Positions 1 through 9,500 of a DNA stretch of 10,050 bases are shown here, in pieces. A model generated the notes under the pieces. It was not told the origin of the DNA. It saw nothing but the letters and a program-made list of their open reading frames with translations, and ran no database searches. A program made the position numbers and the translations under genes. How positions within the stretch are numbered: position 1 is the stretch's first letter; each line of letters begins with the position of its first letter. Source of the DNA: Monoraphidium neglectum (taxonomy: Eukaryota; Chlorophyta; Chlorophyceae; Sphaeropleales; Selenastraceae); contig NW_014012259.1 of assembly GCF_000611645.1 (NCBI RefSeq), positions 5,084-15,133 of the forward strand, read 5' to 3'.

Positions 1-34
1 GCCTCACCCCCTTTGGACCCTCCCACACGCTCAG

Positions 35-115
35 GCTTGTGAAAGCCCTCCAGCTGACGTCCCTGGTCGTGTTCTCGGTCGCATGGACCTCCATCCTGGA
101 CTATATCGTCTTCAT
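35..115 (+). CDS. Exon 1 (first visible): transmembrane helix 1
   Basis: This exon follows a CAG acceptor at 32-34. Its first base completes an upstream codon. It encodes residues 1-26, a hydrophobic stretch ending [13 protein letters not shown], which is probably a membrane helix. The donor GTGAGG at 116 splits a Met codon (AT|G, phase 2). Reading on without splicing meets a TGA at once, which supports the donor. Confidence 0.75.
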
Positions 116-3100
116 GTGAGGCGCCGTGCACGACACGCACCGTGGGCAGCGAAAAAGGCCTCGAGGTTCACTGTGAGGGCATCGCTGCATGTGCAGCACC
201 CTGCGCCAGGCGGGTGTCCACTCGGGGGCCTGCTGAGGCCGCTTGTATTGCTCGTGGACATGCTCCTGCTTGCACAGTGTGTCCAGACTCTGACGGGAAT
301 GCTGTCCTTGTCTTCTCGTGGCGAGGGCCGCAGGTTTGCGTGCAATTGGACCGCGATATCCTCCCTGGCCCCACATCTGCATTTTCCAAACACGTGAGTG
401 CATTCTTGGGGTCACAAGGGTGTGCACGGCTTCCAGGTGGGACACAGCACGAGCTGTGTGTGTGTGTGTGTGTATGTGCGCACGCATGCGCGTGTGTGTG
501 CGTGCGTGCGTGCGTGCGTGCGCACGTGCGCACGTGCACGGTCGTCTACGCGTATGTATTGAGGAGTGCAGCAAGCAAAGCAATGATCCTCGTTTCATGG
601 GCGCACATCACGCGTCGCTGGCTTCTGCCTTGCAGGACCTGCCTGGCCATGCCCCATCTGGCGCACATGGTCTTTGGCGTTGTGCTTGTAGCTATCTTCT
701 GTGCGACATGCCTGGCCTTGGTAAGGCTGGGCAGGACGGGAGGTGTGCTGCATGTGTGCTTGTGCGTACCCCACGTTGTGCCCCTTTGCTGGGGCTTGCC
801 AACACAATTGTTTGTGTGTGGCAACCTGTGATCTGCACATCTGGTGACCACAGGTTGCCACACGCGTCAGGTGCTACCGGTGACATGGCCCTTTTCAACT
901 CTGTTGTCCACTGCTCAAACCCCTCCCTTTCTCATCAATGCTCCGGCAGTCTGTTGGCTCGTGCGACCTGAACACCCTGACGCGCAGCCCCCTGGCCACA
1001 CCAGCAACCCTCACAAACCTGAAGGTCTTGCTGCTCAAGGTCTGTGGCGCAGCCCGCGTCCGCCCAGCCGTCCGGTGTTGAGGGAGAAGCGTGTCACAAG
1101 CACCACCACCCGCGACTGCGCAAGCGGCGGTGACCGCGCATGGCTCATCCATGGCGCTTGGCGGCGGGCGATCCATCAGGACGCCTCTACGTAGCGCACA
1201 TCTGCGGGCTTTCAGGCGCACCCTGCAACACCGCCAACAAACCGCAGTTTGTGATGGTCATCATGTCCACGGCTGCTGACGAGAGCCCGCGCCTCCAGAG
1301 CTTGGCAATGGTGCTGTGCTCCGCATACATCGCTTACCTCATATTTACAACAGTGAGGAAACATTCGGGGCAGGCTGTGAACCAACCCTGGGCGATACTG
1401 AGGGCTGCTCTGGTTTTCACACCCACCCAAGCAGGGGAGTGTATGCTGGCAACCTGGCAGCATCTGTCAACACCCCTCACTCCTTCGTGTGCAACCCCTC
1501 CCCATGTTGCTGTCGGTCGCTGCGGCTCCCAGGCTCCTTTCTACTCTGACCTTGTTACCATGTCCTGGGTTGGGCTGTGGACAGGCATCATCTACACCTG
1601 CGTGCTCCTGGTGCGCTAGTCTGTGCCCGCAGCATGCAACCCTCTCAATGGCGCGTGCATCAGCGCGGCCACCTGCATTGTTCCTGTCATTGCTGACCAT
1701 GGACTTTCGGGCATATACGAATCTATCATGTTAGTATATTTCAATATATTCCATTCTTACCAGGTAGGCTGCGCGCGCAGTCAGCTCTAAGATCCTTCAT
1801 TTCGTTCCCCCAGCAAACTTGCAATCCAGTCGGGCGGATCAACACTCCCTTGCCAGATCCCTTGCACACCTGCCAGCCAGCATAACCTGAACGACGCACC
1901 TCACCTCTGAAACAACCCCACAGAATGTGATCACCTTCAGAAGCCGAGGAGACAAGGTCCTGGCGGAGCAGCTGACATGGGTGCGCGCACCTGCGTGCAC
2001 GGCGCGAAAGCTTGGGTCACGCATTTGGAGGCATCAAATAGTTGGGGTATGCATGCGTCCATGGGCACATTGTACTGATATGAAGACGGCGTAAACCTGC
2101 ACGCTTGACGACTGTGCTCTTGCAGGCTGTGTTGAAGGGAATATTCCCAGTCGTCATAGTTGGAGCGGCAGCCACCGCGCTGTGGCTGCGTCGGCTTCGC
2201 CGGCCCCTGGCTGCCTTGCGCATCGCGGCAGAGGACCCCGCCTCCCAGAACAACCTTAGAGCTGTATATCGGTTCAATACCCCTCAGGAGGTGAGCGGAT
2301 TGCGCAAGGCGCGTGCCCCTCAAAATAGCAGATGAGCATGCTGTCAAATGCTGTCGTGTCGCCACCCTCGCGGCACACCGCCACCAATTGCTCCCCTGCC
2401 CGCCTTGGTGCACCTGGTCCCGCAACCATCCCTCCTCAGGCGGCTTTCCTGGCCAGGGCGATGCGCGTGTGGGACGAGGACAACGTCCTGGTCATGCGCG
2501 AGTTTGAGTTTGGAGAGTTCGTCCTCAAGGTGAGTCAAACTGGGGATGCTTGGTGTCGAGCTCCTGCAACCCGCTACATCCAACTACCCGTTGATCCACC
2601 ACCTGGCGCCTCTGATCGCGTCGTTGCCTCTGCCCCTCCTCAACATCCGCAGTGCGGCCTGGCGCGATACCCCAACGAGCCATCCCTGCTGCTGGCCCTG
2701 GCCAACGTCAGCATCGAGGTGTGTGCGGAAGTTGGGCAAACAATCAGGTCTTCGGCCCTGTGCACCCACGTTGCTGCAGCATCGCCTCATGAACAAGTTT
2801 TCCCTTTGTGTCGCGGTCCCCTGCTCCCTCAGGGACGGCGGGACGTCCAGGCCGCGCGCACCTACCTGCAGCTGGTGGTCAAGGCCGGCGGGCACAACCT
2901 GGGACTGATCGAGCGCTTCCATATCTTCAAGACGCAGGTGATGATGGCAGCGTGTTGAGCCGGTGCTTGATGTATCCGCCATTCTGCAACTGCTTGCCAG
3001 ACCTGGCCGTTGAACTCCGCCCCAGACACCACGTCGACCGCACACCAACACCAGGACCTGGTCAAGCGGCTCAAGGATGAGAGTGGGGGCATGGACCTCA

Positions 3101-6100
3101 TGAGCTTCATCGAGTTCCAGCGGTGAGGCCCGGCCGTCAACGCTTGATGTCGTGCCACTGCCTGCTGAGCCGATGAGCAAAGGATGGCTCTGCTTGCTTC
3201 ATGCTTTTGATGCTGCATTTTTCTCACCCTCCATCTTCCTCGACGCCTGTGCTTTGCGCCGACGCTCCCTCCGTCCAGCAACTTCCGTGCCTGCGTCCGC
3301 GCACACCGCGTGGCGCTCCAGGCGCAGCGGCTGTTCTGGCAGACCCTGCTGCACGACAGCGTCCCCTTCAAAACCCTGCAGACGAGCTTTGCTGCCATGC
3401 ACCGCGCGGAGGGGCAGGCCACCCAGGTGTACCGCAGGTGGGCCCACTACACCGGGCTCAGGACACCTTGATGGGTGACGGATTGCCTGGGCTCTGGTTG
3501 CTGTATGACTGGTGCAGGCCCTGGCGTTAGACCAACAGCAGCAACTGAAGCCCGTGCCCTGGGGACGCATCACATGCCCTTTCCAAATGCCCGCAACCTT
3601 TGGCGCTGCAAAGGGTGTTGGAGCGCTACCCCACCAACGGGCGACTGTTGAGGGCGTACGGCCGCTTCCTGGAGGTTGGTTTCCCACGATCCTTGGATGT
3701 GCGCTTCCCGTTGCCCTGGCGTTATATCCTTTCACGCGTGTGTCGTGTTATTGTTGTAGACCGCCACAAACGTGCTGTGACTCTGCTCTGCCAACGCTCT
3801 TGGCCGGTGTCCTCCGCAGTGGGTAAAAAACGAGCCCTCCACAGCGCAGCGCTGCTATCAAGAGGCGATCCGCCATGGAACGGGCGAGAGCCTCATGGCA
3901 CTGCTGGAGGGCGGCAGTGGCGAGGGGCATGATGCATCTCTCACCGTGAGTGGGGACTGGGTGGACAGGGGGTTGTGTGACAATTTTGCAGCCTGCAAAC
4001 CACCCGGCCCAATCAGCAGGTGGAGGACCAGCGGGTTCAAGCAGGTCTGTAGCTGCACTGTGTATGCAGGCTACTGTTCCTGGCAACAGCAGTCAACGAT
4101 GAACTGATTTGCCCCGCCTTCTCCCCTGACACACCCAAACTCGACCGCCCCGTGGCCCCCATTTGTCGCCACTACCATTGCCAGGTGCTGGGCAGGGTTG
4201 AGGAGGCCACCGACGGTGTGGTGGTCATCAGCGCGGTGGGCACCATCCTGGCGGTCAACCGCGCCGCCTGCAACATGTGGGGCTACGAGAAGGGCGAGCT
4301 GGAGGGCAAAAACGTCTCCGCGCTCATGTGAGAAACCTCTCCCGTCGCTGCCCCACCGCCACCACGCACCCACTGGGATGGTTTGACACCTGGGAAGTGG
4401 TGTGCCAAGGCACAGCAAAGGGTGTCTCAAGCCCAGGCTTGGCAGTCAAGTGGAAGTGGCTGGTTACATCCTCATCCAGATTGTTCACTGTCACGCACTC
4501 TACACGCAGGCCCCAACCGTTTTCATCGCGCCACAACGGCTATCTCAGCCGCTACGCCACCACCGGCGTGCCTCACATCCTCGACACGCGCCGCTCCGTC
4601 ATCGGCTTGACCAAGCAGCGCACCATGTTCCCGGCCAACCTAACGGTGGTCAAGATATCCGGCTTGGGGCAGGTGCGCGTGCGCTGCGCAATGGCTCTGG
4701 CTGGTTTGAACTCACAGCCAGCTACAGAGCAGGACTGCGCAGACGCTTGGTGCCCTGCGTGATCGGTTCGGCTCTGCCGTGCGGCCAGACCTGTCCCAGG
4801 ATGTGACCTGGGAGCAGCAAGCCCACTGGTTGGCTGGTCTTCTTTTGGCGACCCCTCTGCTGATTCGCACCTGGCTGTCGTTGCCCACACATGCAGGACG
4901 CCGTGTTCCTGGGGGTGGTGAGGCGAGTAGAGGAAGCCGACAGCACCAGGGTCAGGGTGAGTGGGGGCCACGGCTGGTCCTCAACACCCCCCGCCGCCCT
5001 GAGGTGCCAGCCACATCATGTGAACGTTGCGGCGTTTATGTGCTGCTCTGCTGTGCCTGCATCGCCAGCCGCCGCGCTGGCCGCTGCAGGATGGCACTGT
5101 CGATTACGAAGGGCCGTGCAGCAGCCTCGCAGACAAGGCAGACTTCAGATGCGCACATTTCATAGCTGTGGGGTGTTATCCTTTGCATGATTACTCGTCT
5201 GAACTGAGTGCGTGCGATCGCGGCGCCCCGCTGCGCCACAGGTGTGGTTGGCGCCAGGAAGTGGTATGGTGCTGTGTGCTGATGTGCACTTCTCCAACTG
5301 CTTTGGTGTCCCTAATGAGGACCTGGTGGGTCGCTTCTTCTCATCCCTCGGCCCGGATATGCCTGGACTCAACAAGTGAGGGTTGTTGTAGGTTCCCTGG
5401 GACGCAAACCTGCTTATGTGCACTGCCTGGACGCATGTTTGTTTGTGGGGCCCCTCTAAAACAAGGAAGCCTCATCTGCTGCGCCACTTTCCAAAATGCG
5501 GGGTTCGCATTCATATGAAGTGCTGCTATGCAAAGCATCTGCTCCAAGGGAGCTCCCTTGTGTTCTGCTGCCCCCATCGTGGTCGCTTTTTGTGATGGCG
5601 AACAGGCTGATTGCGCGCGCCACTGAGGCGACCGTGGAAGAGCTGGATAGAGGGGAGGTGTATGCCGACACACAGCTGCTGCACAGGTGGGGCGTTTGAG
5701 AGGGCATCAAGTGGTTGTGCTCCGGCACCTGGGCTGCAACCTGCATTATTATGCGTGCATTATTAATGCCTCCGACTGTGTGTGAAGAGCACTTGCCAGG
5801 AAGAGCACCTGCAGCAGCCCGTCGCCGCGGGGAACGGGGCCGCACAGAGCTGCGCACACCGTGACCCCCTGACCCTGCAGGTTTTTGCCGCCCGTGGACG
5901 TGCATGTGACAGCTGAGATGGGTGGCACTGACACCGAGAGGGTCATCATCCTGAATATTGAGGTGGGGGGGTCTGCTGCTATGGGTGTGCATCGCCGGGG
6001 TTGCCCTAGGTTTGCCTTCGCAGGCGCAGCACACGGTCTGCCGGGCGAGTCATCTCAGCAAGCACAAAGGAGTGTTTCAAGGACGACCAACAGCTAATGG

Positions 6101-6536
6101 GTTGTCAAGAAAGTTGTCATTAAATCCAAGACTGCTTGGTTCCTGCTTTGGCTTGTTGCTTGGGATATGCCCCACCGCCCTCAGCCCTGCGTAGCACCCG
6201 CACCGCACCCTCCCAGCTCGCACTGTACCCCACCGCCCCACCGCCCCAGGCCGAGGTTCCCACCGGCCCCCTGATGGTGGTCAGTGCCCACAAGGGCCAG
6301 ATTGTTCACGCCACCTCCCAGCTGGGCACCATGCTGGGCTACAGCCGCCGCCACCTGGAGGGCATGGCGCTGGGCAGCATCGTCCCGCCACCCTACAGCC
6401 AGCTGCTCGCGCACCCAGGCTTTCTCAAGGTGCGAGGGCGTGCTGCGTGCTCAATGCCTGCGTGCGTGTGCGTGCTTGTGTGTGTGCCTTGTGGTGCATA
6501 CATGTGTATGCGTGTGTGCATTCATGCACGCATGTG

Positions 6537-6584
<48 letters not shown>

Positions 6585-9500
6585 ACGCGTACGTACACAC
6601 GCGCAACTCTACAACCCAATACTTAACACATCAGTGCCGCATAGGAGGTGTGAGCTGGGCTGGTGGAAGCCTGGGCTGAGCAGTTCCTAGGGGTGCATCT
6701 TCAACCATCATGACCCTGGAGGCCCCTCGTGTGATCTGAAGCACACGGGACACCTGTGCTGCGCGCGTTGACCCCTTCTGCTGTGCCCCGCCCCCCCACA
6801 CCCCAACAGCAAGACCTGTCCCACAAGCCGCCGATCACCAGCTGCCGCGCCGGCGCCGTGGTGCACCTGCTGCGCTCCAACGGCTCCAAGGTGTCCGTCA
6901 CCCTGCAGCTCTCCCAGCGCAAGGACGGCGACCACCTGCTGCACGTGGTGCGCATCTCGCCGTCGTCTGATGCCGCGCGGCTGGACATCCAGAGGATCGT
7001 GCTGGACGTGGACCAAGGCGGGCGCGTATCGCGGGTCAGCCTCGGCACCACCAAGACTGTGTTTGGCTTTGAGCCAGAGGTGAGCAAGGGGGGTCCTTGC
7101 TCTCGAGGCCGCCAAGAGGCTGATTTCATCGTGCTGTTGCTCCCAGCATCACGCTTAGCACGAGCAAAGCAAGACATGCACGTTCACAAAATCCGCTGAG
7201 CCCTGATTTTGACGCCAACAACCGTAACCAACGCGCCGTGCCGCCTCAGGCGCTGGTCGGCCAGCCGCTGCGCAGCTTTATCAACGTTTTCAGCGAGTGG
7301 GCCGCCAAGTTTGGGGAGGACACCAGCCTGCTCACTCTGCTGGCGACGCGCGCGCTGGAGGGAACCAACGAGTCGTGGCGCGTGGGCGTGCGCGCGCCGG
7401 GCGCGGGCAACGCCGCGGACACCGACCGGGCCGACACGGCCGGCGGCGGCGGGTCGCTGCTCGCAGCGCTGCGCCGGCGCGACCGCGAGCGCCCCGCGCT
7501 GATGCAGTTCCTCGTCTCGGTGCATGGGGCCGATGCGGCTGGCGGGAGGGGCAGCAGCACCGGCGGTGAGGACGGCGGCGAAGACGCGGCGCCGTCGCTG
7601 CAGGTGGTGCTGTGGCGCGCAGACGCGCTGGTCTCGCTGCTGGAGCTGGACGGTTCCCTGGCGGTCGCGTCTGCCGACGCTGCTGCGGGGGTGCTGCTGT
7701 GTTGCGGGTCCAAGGGGCTCGTCAAGAGGGACTTCAGGAGGTGAGGACAAGGGGTTGCCCCACCAGGCAGTAAAATGGCGTCGAACAGCGCCATCGCCCG
7801 CTAGGCCGCGCCAGACTCGCTGCGGCGCAGCTGCTCCATGTTCCACACACCAGCACGACTGTGTTTGGGGGAGAGTAAGCTCTCATGTTTCGGCCCATGA
7901 TGCTCCCTATTCCGCAGGCTCGTCGGCCTGCCGCGTGAGTTCACAAACGCAGATCTGATGGCGGCACCGCCCAAGGCCGGCGCGGCCAAGGTCGCGCGCG
8001 CACGCAGCGGGCTCAAGGCGGGTAATGTGCCCAAGGTCGGGCCAGTCATGGCGCTCACGATAACACATGCTGATGGGCAGAAGCTTGGGCTGGAGATGCA
8101 GGTGCGAACTCGGGTTTTCTGGGAATGGCTGGCTCCAGGGAGGGTGGTGCTTGATCTTGACAAAAAGAGCATGCAAACTTGTCAAAATTGCTGCCGATGC
8201 TGCCGCCGCCATTGCCAGCGGTGCCAACGTATGTGGTCCGCGTCCCCCTGTGCCGCCGCAGGCAACAGCAAAGCCCGGCAAGATTGGATCCGACAGGCTG
8301 ATCGTGCGCATTCGACTTCGGGAGCCCTCTTGCGGCAGCATCGCACCATTCCTGGCTCTCACAGGTGCCGGGCCAGCGGGCCCACAATTCGCCGCTCCAG
8401 GCAAGGGCGCGGCCGAGGACTCAGGGCCGCAGGACGATAGCGGCTCAGACAGCGGCAGCGACGCTGGCAGCCAGGCCACCACCATGCCTCCTGCGCGGCA
8501 CGGCGCAGCCCTCAGCCGCAAGAGAGATGAGGAGGATCTCACCGACGAGGAAGAGTTTAGGCGGCATGACGGCGGCCTTAGCAAGGCAGGCGGGCTGTGG
8601 GGTGGTGAGCGCCGGGGCGGAGTGGTGCCCGGGAAGGCTCGCGGCGAGGCGCAGGCGGCCCCGAGCGCATCAGGGCACGCTGCATCCCCCATGCGCGGTC
8701 CTGGCGGCTCCGACGACGGTGGCGCGCCGTCGGCTGGGGACGGGGCGAGCCAGGTGTCGGGTTCGGAGGGGCAGGACGGGGCCAGCAGCGTCATCAGCGC
8801 AACGGGTGACGGCGGAGACGAGGACCTGGCGATTGATTCCAGGTAGGGTGTCCTTGGTGTAGCCGCTGGTGATTGCTGGGGGGCACTGGCACCCACGATC
8901 CCCGCCCACATGGCATTAGATCAAACGGAGCACATGCAGCGGCTGCCAAGCAGCCCTTCTTTCACGCGTCCCCCTGCTCGCCCGTGCCCCTCACCAGACG
9001 CGCCAAGCGCCTGAAGAAGCTCAACCGGCTGATGACGTGCGCCACCGCCCAGAGCGCCAGCCAGCGCCTCAGCCGCACCTGGCTTGTGGTGGGCGTCATC
9101 CTGGCGGCCCACATTGCAGGCTATGTCATCCTCAGCACCCAGATCCAGGGCCGCTTCATGTGAGCGCAGCTTCATGGGGCGATGCTGCACGACCGTGGCC
9201 ATGGGAGTACAGCTGCGGCTGCAGAGGCCGGCAGTTGCACACCCTTGCTTGCTTTTGTCGGCTTGTGATGGCCTGTGCTCAGAATGTTTGGTTGTTTGCG
9301 GCTACTTGCCGCCCTGTCAGTGCTGCCCCGCCCAAGACCCACCCCTTGCTTGGCGGGACCGCGCCCCGCAGCAACGTGTACGACACCGCGACCATGGCGC
9401 GCGCCATCGACCGCACCCAGCTGTCGGCCATGCGCGTCAACTGGTACCAGCGCTGCTTCCTGCCGCAGCTCCAGGCCACCAGCTGGGACGTGAGCGCGAA

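Noticed and set aside
83..397. 104-residue plus-strand ORF with ATG at 83
   Set aside because: It runs in a different frame from exon 1 and across the donor at 116 into intron 1, with no recognisable motif.
101..598. Minus-strand frames with His-Thr and Arg-Ala-His runs
   Set aside because: They read through the intron 1 dinucleotide array in reverse; no homology-like pattern is visible.
2584..3180. 198-residue minus-strand open frame
   Set aside because: It covers exons 8-10 and their introns in antisense; the plus-strand exons explain the region better.
4185..4672. LOV-type blue-light photoreceptor
   Set aside because: PAS 1 lacks the conserved cysteine-containing GRNCRFLQ-type motif needed for a flavin adduct.
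6459..6604. Telomere-like or CRISPR-like repeat
   Set aside because: The unit is a simple TG dinucleotide without spacers, and it lies inside an intron.
7184..7846. 220- and 182-residue minus-strand open frames
   Set aside because: Both mirror the very GC-rich exon 22, whose plus-strand frame has clear PAS-family motifs and matching splice sites.
7907..8911. 334-residue open frame on the minus strand
   Set aside because: It lies antisense to exons 23-24, is Pro/Ser/Ala low complexity and crosses introns of the plus-strand gene. It is a product of high GC.
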